A DNA stretch of 64,000 nucleotides from Methyloferula stellata AR4. Its GTDB lineage: Bacteria > Pseudomonadota > Alphaproteobacteria > Rhizobiales > Beijerinckiaceae. The stretch covers positions 884,001 through 948,000 of the forward strand of contig NZ_ARWA01000001.1 of assembly GCF_000385335.1 (NCBI RefSeq), written 5' to 3'. The notes under the pieces are model-generated. The model made no database searches, was not told where the DNA came from, and worked only from the letters and a program-made list of their open reading frames with translations. Of this stretch, positions 9,611-18,458 are shown in pieces; position 1 is the first letter of the stretch, and the number at the start of each line of letters is the position of its first letter. The position numbers and the translations under genes were made by a program.

Positions 9611-10279
9611 ATGGCTTCGTCAACAGTGCTGAACGACCCGGAACAGTGCGTGGAGGAAAAACGGCGGGTCCGCCGCGGGGAAACCCGCCGCTGCGAGGTG
9701 GCTGAGGTGGCGCAGCGAATTTTCCTTGAGCGTGGCTATAGCCAAACGACCATGCAGTCCATCGCCGAAGAGGCGGGGGCCTCGAAAGAAACGCTTTATC
9801 GTCATTTCGGCAGCAAGGAAGGGCTTTTTACCGAAATCGTGCGCGCGAAATCGGCGCAAATCGCGACACGTCTCGACGAGGAAATCACTCTGCATGCCTC
9901 TCCCGACGAGGTCCTGACCCATGTCGGCACCAGCCTTTTGAAGACCTTGAGTTGCGACGACGTCTTGTCCTTTTACGGGTGGATCGTCGCCGAAACGCCG
10001 CGGGCGCCCGAGCTCGGCCGCATTTTCTATGAGCTCGGCCCGGCTATGGTGCGGGCCAAATTGAAAACCTATCTCGAACGCGCCACGGAACAGAAGGTTC
10101 TGTGTTGCGACAATCCTATTTTGGCGACGAAAATCTTTTTAGGCTCGATCCTCGCGGACATCCATCTGCGGGCTCTCACCCTTGGCGTCAAAGACATAGG
10201 TGAAGCTGAGATCCGCGAACAGGTTGACGCCGCCGTTGCCATGTTTCTCGCGCGGTACCGCTATCCCGTCAAAGCCTGA
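9611..10279 (+). CDS. TetR/AcrR-family regulator of the efflux operon
   Basis: 222-residue one-component repressor. A Lys/Arg-rich N-terminus leads to a TetR helix-turn-helix (MQSIAEEAGASKETLYRHFG, around residues 47-66). The C-terminal half is an all-helical ligand-binding and dimerisation domain of the AefR-like/TetR_C type. ATG 9611 is preferred over ATG 9605 because of the agga placed 6 bases ahead; both are in frame. Divergence from emrAB and a palindrome between them suggest it represses emrAB and itself, relieved by a drug-like ligand. Family assignment is firm; the target is inferred from position. Confidence 0.88.
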   Translation: MASSTVLNDPEQCVEEKRRVRRGETRRCEVAEVAQRIFLERGYSQTTMQSIAEEAGASKETLYRHFGSKEGLFTEIVRAKSAQIATRLDEEITLHASPDEVLTHVGTSLLKTLSCDDVLSFYGWIVAETPRAPELGRIFYELGPAMVRAKLKTYLERATEQKVLCCDNPILATKIFLGSILADIHLRALTLGVKDIGEAEIREQVDAAVAMFLARYRYPVKA

Positions 10280-10309
10280 TCGGCAGACGTCCACATCTTT
10301 TCGGGGGGC

Positions 10310-12154
10310 TTAATACCCGTCCGCGCGCGTATCGCGCTGGCGCGGATCGGAGGCGCCGATCAAAAGATTTTTGATGCGTCCGATGGTTTGCGCCGAGCCC
10401 CAGGCATTGGCCACGGTCACTCTATAGCCCTGCGCCTCGAGCGCATGGATCGTGTCGGGCGAAAGGCCGCGCTCGACCCGCAATTCATCCGGAAGGCCTT
10501 GATGATGAATGCGCGGCGCTTCGGTCGCCTCGGCGATATTCATCCCGAAGTCGAGGACGTTCAGTACGATTTCAAGCACAATCGTGATGATGCGCGAGCC
10601 GCCGGGCGAGCCAGTGACGAGGAGGAGCCCGTCCTTATCGAAGACCATGGTCGGGGCCATGGACGACAAAGGCCGTTTGCGCGGTCCAGGCGCATTGGCC
10701 GCGCCGCCGACAAGACCATAGGCATTGGGGGCACCGGGTTTGGCCGCGAAATCGTCGAGCTCGTTGTTGAGGAGGATGCCCGTGCCATCGGCGACGAGGC
10801 CAAGCCCATAAGAGAAATTCAATGTGTAAGTGTTCGACACCGCATCGCCGGCCTCGTCGACGATCGAAAAATGCGTCGTCTGATCGCTTTCGTAAGGCGC
10901 AGGATCGAGTGGTTTGATCGACGCGGGGTCGCGTATGTGATCGGCCGGAATCTCGGCCCGCAATTTCGCGGCATAGGCTTTTGAAATAAGACCTTTGACG
11001 GGAATATCCGTGAACGCCGGATCGCCCAGATATTCGGCCCGGTCCGCATAAGCAAGCTTCATGGCTTCGGCGAGATCGTGGATCGTCGCGGCCGAATTGG
11101 CGCCAAGATCAGCCAGCGGAAAACCTTCGAGAATATTGAGAAGCTCGATGATATGCACGCCGCCCGACGACGGCGGCGGCACGGAAGCAATCTCATAGCC
11201 GCGATAGGTTCCGTGCAAAGGCTCGCGCTCGATGGCCCGATAGGCGCTGAGATCCTCGAGCGTCATGTGACCGCCGGCCGCCTGCACCGCGGCAACAAGC
11301 TTTTCGGCAATGGGTCCCTGATAGAAGCCGCGCTCCCCATCACGGCCTATGGCTTCAAGCGCATTGGCGAGATCGGTTTGGACGAGACGCTCACCGCGTG
11401 TCAAAGGCGTCGCGTCCGAGTGCAGAAAAATCGCTTGCGTCGATGGCCAGCGGCGCAGCCACGATGCGCTTGAGGCGAGTGAATCGGCGAGGCCGTCATT
11501 GACCGTCAGACCCTGGCGGGCGAGTGCGACCGCGGGCGCCGCGAGATTGGCGAGGCTGAATTTGCCCGATCCATATTTGCGCAAAGCCAGCGCCAGGCCC
11601 GCGACCGTCCCGGGCACGCCGACCCCCAATCCGCTGGCGCGCGATTTTGCCGGTACTGCCACACCATTGTTGTCGAGAAAGACATCCGGCTTCGTATCGG
11701 CGGGTGCCGCTTCCCGATAATCGATGACGACGGTCTTATTGGGGGCAGCGAGATGAACAAGCATGAAGCCGCCGCCGCCAAGATTGCCGGCCTGCGGGAG
11801 AGTCACCGCCAAGGCGAAGCCGACCGCGACGGCGGCATCCACGGCATTGCCGCCGCGCTTGAGAATATCGACCCCGACTTCTGTCGCCTGCGTCTCTTGA
11901 CTGGCGACCATGCCATGCGTGGCGAGCACAGGCAGGATGCGGCGGCCTTGGGCGGCGAAAGATTGCCCGGCCGGCTCCGCATAAGCCGGCTCCGCGCAAG
12001 CCGCCGCGCATAAGCCAATGCTTAAGTATAAGGCGGCAAAAAAAGCCGTCCTTCGGCCAGAGTAAATGAGGTCCGACCAAGCCCGGCTTTCGGCGTGAGC
12101 CAAGGCGTGCGGCGCCTTGCATCTCATGCGGTGGTACCAAAAGAACCCTGACAT
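10310..12154 (-). CDS. ggt: Gamma-glutamyltransferase
   Basis: Periplasmic glutathione hydrolase/gamma-glutamyl transferase of the N-terminal nucleophile family, made as a proenzyme and self-cleaved. The nucleophile is the first Thr of TTHFS (about Thr426 counted from ATG 12154). Oxyanion and substrate-binding motifs PLSSMAPTMV and GSPGGSRIIT follow, and the large subunit begins with ATHGMVASQ...GNLGGGGFM. A hydrophobic signal (FFAALYLSIGLCAAACA) lies near residues 40-56. The start is uncertain: ATG 12154, ATG 12127 and an upstream TTG at 12175 are all in frame. Monocistronic; divergent from the GGDEF/EAL gene. Confidence 0.93.
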   Translation of the reverse strand: MSGFFWYHRMRCKAPHALAHAESRAWSDLIYSGRRTAFFAALYLSIGLCAAACAEPAYAEPAGQSFAAQGRRILPVLATHGMVASQETQATEVGVDILKRGGNAVDAAVAVGFALAVTLPQAGNLGGGGFMLVHLAAPNKTVVIDYREAAPADTKPDVFLDNNGVAVPAKSRASGLGVGVPGTVAGLALALRKYGSGKFSLANLAAPAVALARQGLTVNDGLADSLASSASWLRRWPSTQAIFLHSDATPLTRGERLVQTDLANALEAIGRDGERGFYQGPIAEKLVAAVQAAGGHMTLEDLSAYRAIEREPLHGTYRGYEIASVPPPSSGGVHIIELLNILEGFPLADLGANSAATIHDLAEAMKLAYADRAEYLGDPAFTDIPVKGLISKAYAAKLRAEIPADHIRDPASIKPLDPAPYESDQTTHFSIVDEAGDAVSNTYTLNFSYGLGLVADGTGILLNNELDDFAAKPGAPNAYGLVGGAANAPGPRKRPLSSMAPTMVFDKDGLLLVTGSPGGSRIITIVLEIVLNVLDFGMNIAEATEAPRIHHQGLPDELRVERGLSPDTIHALEAQGYRVTVANAWGSAQTIGRIKNLLIGASDPRQRDTRADGY

Positions 12155-12292
12155 CACGACTCGGATCGTAGGCAATTACTTAACGAAATTAAGCGATTGT
12201 GCCAGCACAACATGCCCCCGTCTCGCGGCATACCGGATGCCGGCGAAATCCGGGTTCGGAAAGGCGTTTCCCATCGTGGCAATGGAACGTTC

Positions 12293-14431
12293 ATGTCTCT
12301 CGTAGTGATCATTGATGACAGTGCGACCAATCGCAATATTTTCGGTTTGCTGGCTCAGTCCCTTGCGCCCGATATCACTGTCAAAACCTTTGGCGATCCG
12401 GCCGAAGCATTGGTCTGGCTTTCGGACAATACGCCTTACCTCATTATCACCGACTATAAAATGCCGCAGATGGACGCCGCGGAATTCATCCGACGTTTCC
12501 GTGCCTTCCGCAATTCTGACAATGTCCCGGTCATCGTCATCACCGTTTACGAAGAGCGCTCCTTCCGCCTGCAGGCGCTTGAGGCGGGCGCGACGGATTT
12601 TCTGACCTCGCCGGTCGATCACCACGAATTCCTGACCCGCGCACGCAATCTGCTCGATCTGCGCAAGCATCAACTTCTGCTTGCACAACGCGCCGATACG
12701 CTGGAGCGCGAATTGAAGGACAGCGAGCGTTCGCTGCGCGATTCAAGCGAACGACTGGCGCAGGTCATCGACACTTTGCCGATCATGATCAGGGCGGTCG
12801 GCTACGATGGAAGCGTCTTGTTCGTCAACGCCTATGAAACCCGGTTTTTCGCCGTCGATCCGGCCTCCGTCATCGGCAAGCAGGGATCGGTCCTGCTCGG
12901 AGAGGAAGCCTGGTCGAATTCCTATGCGCTCGACCGCATGGTGTTTGAAACCGGCAAGGCCATGCCGACCTATGAAGAAGAGATCGTCGATCATGCGGCT
13001 GTGAAGAGGGTCTTTTTGACCTCCAAGGCACCGTTGCACGATCTCGACAACAAAGTCATCGGGGTCCTGACGAGCTCGCTCGACATTTCGGCGCGCAAGC
13101 AGACCGAAGCGCATCTCCGCTATACGGCGCAGCATGACGCTCTGACGGATCTGCCGAACCGCATGATGCTGCGCGAGAGATTGCGGAGCCTGATTGCGCG
13201 CTCGCGCCGCGGCGATCATCTTTTTGCGCTGCACCTCATCGATCTCGATGGCTTCAAGCGCGTTAATGATCTCCTGGGTCATACGGCCGGCGATCGGTTT
13301 TTGAAGGCACTCGCCAAACATTTGCGCCATTCGATCCGCGAAGCGGATATGATCGCGCGGCTTGGTGGCGACGAATTCGCCGTTCTTCAGAGAGATGTCG
13401 GCTCGAGCGAAGATGCAGCCGTCTTCGCGACTCGTATCCTTGAGACCGTCGGGCGTTTCAAATGCCAGGACCATGACGGCCTTGTCACCAGCGCCAGCAT
13501 AGGCATCGCCATGCACCCGTCGGACGGGAGCGACGCCGAAGATCTTTTGCGCAACGTCGATCTCGCCATGTACAAAGCCAAGGCCGAGGGCGGCAACAGC
13601 TTCTGTTTCTATGCGGCGGATTTGCAGGCGCGTGCCAAACACGCCGCGGGTCTCGATGCGGAATTGCGTCATGCTTTGGCGGAAAATCAATTCCTGCTCT
13701 ATTATCAACCGCAGGTCGATCTTTCGACAGGCCAGATCGTCGGCGCGGAGGCGCTTTTGCGCTGGAACCGCCCCGGCAAGGGGATCACGACGCCCGGCGC
13801 CTTTCTGGCGCGCGCCGAGGAGAATGGTCTCATCCTCCCGATCAACGAATGGGTTCTTCGTGAGGCCTGCCGCGAACTCAAAGCCTGGCACGATGCCGGT
13901 CTTCCGCGCATCCGGATCGCGGTCAATCTGTCGCCGGTTCAATTCCGCAAACGCACCGTGCCTCTGCTCGTCGCCAAAGTTCTGGCCGAGTCGGGGCTTG
14001 AGGGCCAATATCTCGATCTTGAATTGACCGAAAGCATCATGATGCAAGATATGAACGCGGTCGAGCGGGATCTGCATCAACTCGTCGATCTCGGCGTGCA
14101 TCTTGCGATCGACGATTTCGGAACCGGCTATTCGTCTCTGGCCTATGTGAAACGTTTTCCCGTCGACCGGATCAAGATCGACCAGAGCTTCGTCCGCAAC
14201 ATGGTGGATGACGTGAACGATGCCGCAATCGTCCGGGCCATCATCACGCTCGGCCATAGCCTCAATGTCACGGTCGTTGCGGAAGGCGTCGAGACCGCCG
14301 ATCAATTGGCCCGTTTGCGCGCAGAGAACTGCGACGAAATCCAGGGCTATTATTTCGGCAAACCCATGCCGGCTGCCGATTTTGCGGATTTGATCCGAGG
14401 CGGTTCGCCGATCGCACTCCGCTCGGCTTGA
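12293..14431 (+). CDS. Response regulator with REC-PAS-GGDEF-EAL domains (dual cyclic-di-GMP enzyme)
   Basis: Cytoplasmic signalling protein, 712 residues from ATG 12293. An N-terminal receiver domain has acidic pocket DDS (about 8-10) and phospho-acceptor Asp54 in IITDYKMPQM. A coiled segment and a PAS domain (about 150-270) follow. The diguanylate cyclase domain has an intact GGDEF at about 357, and the phosphodiesterase domain has EALLRW (about 484), DDFGTGYSS and EGVET. Both catalytic motifs are intact, so it could make and degrade c-di-GMP. The RpfC-like kinase starts 8 bp after its stop, which makes it the probable partner; RpfG-type HD-GYP proteins fill this role in Xanthomonas. Confidence 0.9.
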   Translation: MSLVVIIDDSATNRNIFGLLAQSLAPDITVKTFGDPAEALVWLSDNTPYLIITDYKMPQMDAAEFIRRFRAFRNSDNVPVIVITVYEERSFRLQALEAGATDFLTSPVDHHEFLTRARNLLDLRKHQLLLAQRADTLERELKDSERSLRDSSERLAQVIDTLPIMIRAVGYDGSVLFVNAYETRFFAVDPASVIGKQGSVLLGEEAWSNSYALDRMVFETGKAMPTYEEEIVDHAAVKRVFLTSKAPLHDLDNKVIGVLTSSLDISARKQTEAHLRYTAQHDALTDLPNRMMLRERLRSLIARSRRGDHLFALHLIDLDGFKRVNDLLGHTAGDRFLKALAKHLRHSIREADMIARLGGDEFAVLQRDVGSSEDAAVFATRILETVGRFKCQDHDGLVTSASIGIAMHPSDGSDAEDLLRNVDLAMYKAKAEGGNSFCFYAADLQARAKHAAGLDAELRHALAENQFLLYYQPQVDLSTGQIVGAEALLRWNRPGKGITTPGAFLARAEENGLILPINEWVLREACRELKAWHDAGLPRIRIAVNLSPVQFRKRTVPLLVAKVLAESGLEGQYLDLELTESIMMQDMNAVERDLHQLVDLGVHLAIDDFGTGYSSLAYVKRFPVDRIKIDQSFVRNMVDDVNDAAIVRAIITLGHSLNVTVVAEGVETADQLARLRAENCDEIQGYYFGKPMPAADFADLIRGGSPIALRSA

Positions 14432-14439
14432 GGCCACCC

Positions 14440-17064
14440 ATGGCTGAGGTCGATATCACGTCGCGCCAAGCCGGCCGAAGCGCACCTCAGCGTCCTTCCG
14501 AAAGCCGCGGTCTTGACGCAAAACCCGGCCTGTTCGCGCGCATGCGAAACCATTTGGCGCGCCGGCCCGACTCGGAGCATGAGACGGCCTTCAACCGGTT
14601 CGCGCTCTGCGCCTGCGCGCTGCTTTATCTCATCGGAGCGAGTTTCTTCGGCGATGCCGAGGCGCATCGCACGCTGGCGGAACTGGCCGTCAATTTCGCC
14701 ATCTTCAACTTCTTCGCGGTGGTCATATTTATTCTGATTCTACGCGACTCGGGCGTATCGCCGCTCCGGCGTTTCGTCTCGATCTGCGTCGATGCCGGCT
14801 GCGTCTCCTACCTCATCCACATGGGGGGCGCCGCGACGGCCTTGTTCTATCCGCTGCTTCTCTGGATCATTTTCGGCAATGGCTTTCGCTTCGGCGTGCG
14901 CTATCTGGCCATCGCCGCGGCGGTTGCGACCTTTACGTTCTCGGCGGTCGTGATCACCACGCCGTTCTGGCGGGATAATATTTCCTTGTCGCTCGGCCTC
15001 ATCGTCGGGCAGATCGTTCTGCCGGCCTATGTTTCGATTCTGATCCGGAAATTATCGGAAGCCAAGCGCCAGGCGGAAGAAGCAAACCGGGCCAAGAGTC
15101 TGTTTTTGGCGAGTGTCAGCCACGAGTTGCGCACGCCTCTCAACGCGATCATCGGTTTGAGCGATCTCTTGAGCGATATGACCACTGACGAAGAGCAAGG
15201 AGACATGTCGCGGACCATCGCGACGGCCGGGCGCTCTCTATTGGCCTTGATCACCTCCATACTCGACTTCTCTCAAAAGGAGGTGACGAAGTCCCCGGAA
15301 CGGGAGGAGGAGGTCGATCTATTCTCCTTGCTCGCGAGCACGCGCGACATGTTGGCCGTGCAAGCGAATGCACGCGGACTATGGCTGACCCTTCATATCA
15401 CGCCGCGGGTACCGCAATTCGTCACAAGCGATTCCCGCGGCCTCGAACAGATTCTCGTCAATCTTACCGGCAATGCTCTGAAATTCACGCAAGCCGGTCA
15501 TGTCACCATTTTCGCCGACGCGATTGAGATGGCGCCGGGCCGAGTCAAATTGCGCATCGAAGTTTCCGATACAGGCATTGGCATAGCGCCCGAGGCGCAG
15601 GCCCGGATCTTCGAGAGCTTTACGCAGGCCGATGAAACAATCATCGACCGGTTCGGGGGCAGCGGTCTTGGTCTCGCCATCGTCAAGCAGCTTGTCGAAG
15701 CCAAGGGCGGCAAGGTCGGCGTCGAAAGCATTGTCGGCGCGGGCAGCACGTTCTGGCTCGAATTCGAATGTCTTGCCGGAACGGCGAAGCCGCTTGCGCT
15801 TCCGTCTCAGATGCTGCCATGGCTCCTCTTGTCGGAGGATCGTGCGATTGGGCCGTTGATCGAGCAGCAGGGTGTGACAGTCGAGCAGGTCTCGACCATG
15901 GCGGATCTGGCCAAGACGATGCAGGCTCCGGAATGGACGCGCGCGCATCACCGGCCCGTCATCATCCTCGATCAGCGCGCATTCGGTGCGAATTTGGAAG
16001 AGATTGCCCGCCGATTGCGTGGAAGCGATCCGGCTCGCGGGCCTATGCTGATCGCTTTGAAGGAGAATGAGTCGGTCGATATCCAGTCGCGTGAACTCTA
16101 TCTGACGACCTTGCCGCGTCCCCTCGATGCAGCCTCCATCATGAACATGTGGCAGCATGTATCCTGGAGCAAACGCAAGAGCATGGCGCGCCGCGCGGTG
16201 GCGCATATGGCCTATCGGCCCCTGTCAATCCTGGTCGCGGAAGACAATAAGACAAATCAGAAGGTGATCGCCAAAATTCTCGAAAGAGCCGGACATTGCG
16301 TTCATCTTGTCGACAATGGCGAAGTGGCTCTCGAAGCCATGATCGACAAGAGTTTCGATATTGCGCTGATCGATCTCAACATGCCTGTGTTGAACGGGAT
16401 CGAGATGACGAAGCTTTATCGCTTCGTTGCCGCGGGCCGTGCGCATCTGCCGATCATCGCCTTGACGGCCGATGTGACCGCCGAAACGAAAGTGCGCTGT
16501 ACCGAAGCCGGGATGGACGATTGCCTGACGAAGCCAATCGAGCCGGCTCATCTGTTGAACGTGCTGAATAGTTTCGCGGGCGGTTGGCCGCCGGAAGAAG
16601 CGGATCTCTCCGGGATCGAGACAAAGCCGGTTCAGGTAGCCGATGCCAATCGCGAAACCGCGGCCGTGGATGATGAGCCGATCATCGATACCGATAAATT
16701 GACGTATTTGCAGAAGCTCGGTGGCAAGGAGTTCGTTTCCGACCTCCTCGATCAATATGTGAGCGATGCGGCCCGCATGCTACGCGAACTCAGCAATGCT
16801 GTCGCCGAGGAAAATCTGCCGAAATTCCAAGACAGCATCCACGCTTTGCGGAGCTGTTCGGCCAATGTCGGAGCCAAGGCGATTTACAATCTCTGTCTGT
16901 CTTGGCGCGAGGTCGATGCCTATGACCTCGCCTTACGAGGCGAGGACCACATGAAAGTGCTCGAAGCCGAATTTGCCAAAGCGCGTTCGGCTATGGATCT
17001 TTATGAAGAAGACGGAACCGCTCCCGCAGTGAAGCCCTTCCATCCGCAGGGTGCAGGCGAATAG
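14440..17064 (+). CDS. RpfC-like hybrid sensor histidine kinase (TM-HisKA-HATPase-REC-Hpt)
   Basis: 874-residue membrane phosphorelay kinase. Five or six membrane helices (about 53-202) include the segment NGFRFGVRYL, which I recognise from RpfC-type DSF sensors. The HisKA phospho-acceptor is His228 (SHELRTPLNAIIGLSDLL), the ATPase has N-box NLTGNALKFT and G-boxes DTGIGIAP and GGSGLGLAIV. Residues 455-580 resemble a degenerate receiver. A canonical REC (Asp645 in IALIDLNMP) and an Hpt domain (His801, HALRSCSANVGA) follow. ATG 14440 is chosen over a TTG at 14428 that overlaps the upstream stop. It sits between a c-di-GMP response regulator and a convergent rpfF-like gene. Confidence 0.88.
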   Translation: MAEVDITSRQAGRSAPQRPSESRGLDAKPGLFARMRNHLARRPDSEHETAFNRFALCACALLYLIGASFFGDAEAHRTLAELAVNFAIFNFFAVVIFILILRDSGVSPLRRFVSICVDAGCVSYLIHMGGAATALFYPLLLWIIFGNGFRFGVRYLAIAAAVATFTFSAVVITTPFWRDNISLSLGLIVGQIVLPAYVSILIRKLSEAKRQAEEANRAKSLFLASVSHELRTPLNAIIGLSDLLSDMTTDEEQGDMSRTIATAGRSLLALITSILDFSQKEVTKSPEREEEVDLFSLLASTRDMLAVQANARGLWLTLHITPRVPQFVTSDSRGLEQILVNLTGNALKFTQAGHVTIFADAIEMAPGRVKLRIEVSDTGIGIAPEAQARIFESFTQADETIIDRFGGSGLGLAIVKQLVEAKGGKVGVESIVGAGSTFWLEFECLAGTAKPLALPSQMLPWLLLSEDRAIGPLIEQQGVTVEQVSTMADLAKTMQAPEWTRAHHRPVIILDQRAFGANLEEIARRLRGSDPARGPMLIALKENESVDIQSRELYLTTLPRPLDAASIMNMWQHVSWSKRKSMARRAVAHMAYRPLSILVAEDNKTNQKVIAKILERAGHCVHLVDNGEVALEAMIDKSFDIALIDLNMPVLNGIEMTKLYRFVAAGRAHLPIIALTADVTAETKVRCTEAGMDDCLTKPIEPAHLLNVLNSFAGGWPPEEADLSGIETKPVQVADANRETAAVDDEPIIDTDKLTYLQKLGGKEFVSDLLDQYVSDAARMLRELSNAVAEENLPKFQDSIHALRSCSANVGAKAIYNLCLSWREVDAYDLALRGEDHMKVLEAEFAKARSAMDLYEEDGTAPAVKPFHPQGAGE

Positions 17065-17068
17065 CATC

Positions 17069-18073
17069 TCAGACTGAGACGGCCGCTGAATTGGAAGATC
17101 CCAGCCGCCTTTGTTGTGCCGAAACCAGAAGCTCCATCCGGCGCAGATCCTGAGTATCGATCTTCATGACCGAGTCGACCCAGATTTCCGTCACCTCGCG
17201 CAGCTCGGCCTTGGTCAGCATATTCACTCTATTCTGCACTTTGTTCATCGCATGGAGCAACGGATGGCGCCGCGTATTTTCGCGAATGAATTTGTGGGCC
17301 GCTTCCCGCGCTCTGCCTTTCTCGGCAAGAACATCGATCAGGCCCATTTCGTAAAATTCCTCGGAGCTGTATATCCGCCCGCTCATGATGATTTTTTTGG
17401 CGCGAGCCGGATCAAGTTTGCGCGACAGCAAGCTGAATGCGCCCATGCCGGGAAACGAATTGAAGAGCACTTCCGGAAAGCCCATTTTCGTGCCGCGCTC
17501 AGCGATGAGAACGTTATAGGACAAGGCGCATTCGAGCCCGCCGCCGAGCGCATCGCCTTCGACGATCCCGATCGAAACCACCGGAACGTCAAAACCGAAA
17601 GCGTTATTGTAGACGGCGTCGACGCATCCATAGGCGTAAAGAAGCAAGGCGTTGCGGTCCTGCTCGCGAATTTTCTCGAGGAAAAAGCCGAGGTCTCCGC
17701 CGAGGTTGAAGATGCCTTGCACATTCGAGACGGCGACGGAAAACAGAAAAGGCTGCTCTTCGGACGGGTCGCGCGTTTCGAAAAGCTTCTGAATGTCGCG
17801 ATGCATCTCGTTGAGATCATCGAGCAGAGCCAGGGTTACGCTGGCCGGTCCCTTCGGCTTCCAATACATCCAGAGGGCTTTTTCATTCGGATCGAGCGAG
17901 ACTTCGATTTCCGAATAAGGCCGCGACAGAAGTCGCAGATTCAACGGAAGCGGGGCCGTCTCGCTCAATTGCCGAAGTGCGTCGGTAGCGGAATGGGCTC
18001 TACCGAGCAGTGAAATATCGTCGGCTTGGCGCCGGTCCCCGAGGGCATTGGACTCAGTAGCAAGAACGCGCAT
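17069..18073 (-). CDS. rpfF: RpfF-like DSF (diffusible signal factor) synthase, crotonase fold
   Basis: Enoyl-CoA hydratase/thioesterase-family enzyme that in Xanthomonas makes cis-2-unsaturated fatty-acid signals from acyl-ACP. The two catalytic glutamates of RpfF are matched by GGLECALS (about Glu181) and FPEVLFNSFPGMGAFS (about Glu201), 20 residues apart as in RpfF (Glu141/Glu161). The oxyanion-hole region GDLGFFLEKI is present. 334 residues from ATG 18073, or 339 from GTG 18088, with an N-terminal extension relative to Xanthomonas RpfF (about 290). It converges on the RpfC-like kinase gene, four bases apart. An ordinary enoyl-CoA hydratase is less likely given the motif and neighbours. 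Confidence 0.86.
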   Translation of the reverse strand: MRVLATESNALGDRRQADDISLLGRAHSATDALRQLSETAPLPLNLRLLSRPYSEIEVSLDPNEKALWMYWKPKGPASVTLALLDDLNEMHRDIQKLFETRDPSEEQPFLFSVAVSNVQGIFNLGGDLGFFLEKIREQDRNALLLYAYGCVDAVYNNAFGFDVPVVSIGIVEGDALGGGLECALSYNVLIAERGTKMGFPEVLFNSFPGMGAFSLLSRKLDPARAKKIIMSGRIYSSEEFYEMGLIDVLAEKGRAREAAHKFIRENTRRHPLLHAMNKVQNRVNMLTKAELREVTEIWVDSVMKIDTQDLRRMELLVSAQQRRLGSSNSAAVSV

Positions 18074-18098
18074 TAGGTATAGCCCCACGCTTGCCTAT

Positions 18099-18122
18099 TG
18101 CCGTCATCGACGAACGACGGCA
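18099..18122. promoter_or_regulatory. Inverted repeat just upstream of rpfF
   Basis: tgccgtc and gacggca (7-bp arms, 10-base spacer) sit 26 bp before the rpfF ATG. They could be a regulator site or a leader hairpin. The rest of the 385-bp gap to the next gene is A/T-rich around 18190-18300 and probably holds the rpfF promoter; I see no gene there. Confidence 0.35.
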
Positions 18123-18276
18123 CTGCAACGAGCCACATAACGTTGGAATGTAACAATCATGCACCGTTGCCTAAACATTATGATGGGGTGTTAAGGCTTT
18201 TTTTACCAATCAAAAAAATCGGAACAATCAATCTTGGTAAATAGGACACCGGTCATGGTTAAGGCGGCCTGATCGT

Positions 18277-18293
18277 TTTTTCGAACCGAAAAA
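18277..18293. terminator. A/T-rich hairpin downstream of the NitT/TauT-type ABC operon
   Basis: 7-bp arms tttttcg/cgaaaaa with a 3-base loop, about 165 bp past the ATPase stop in its direction of transcription. It is weak as a terminator because the stem is A/T-rich and no T-run follows. Confidence 0.3.
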
Positions 18294-18458
18294 TCGAAAT
18301 GCTTTTTCGAATGACGTCTGGTTAGCTATGTAGATTGAGAGTGAAAGCCGGCTTTATATTGCGTGACGCGACCGCATCTTGGGCAACGGCCGAGCTTTAT
18401 CCGCATACCTCCGCCGATCTGTACCTGCGTCGATTTAGCAGAGCGCCTACAGCAAAGA

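Noticed and set aside
17069-18073. Ordinary enoyl-CoA hydratase of fatty-acid degradation
   Set aside because: The motif pair GGLECALS and FPEVLFNSFPGMGAFS and the adjacent RpfC-like kinase fit RpfF much better; no other beta-oxidation gene is nearby.
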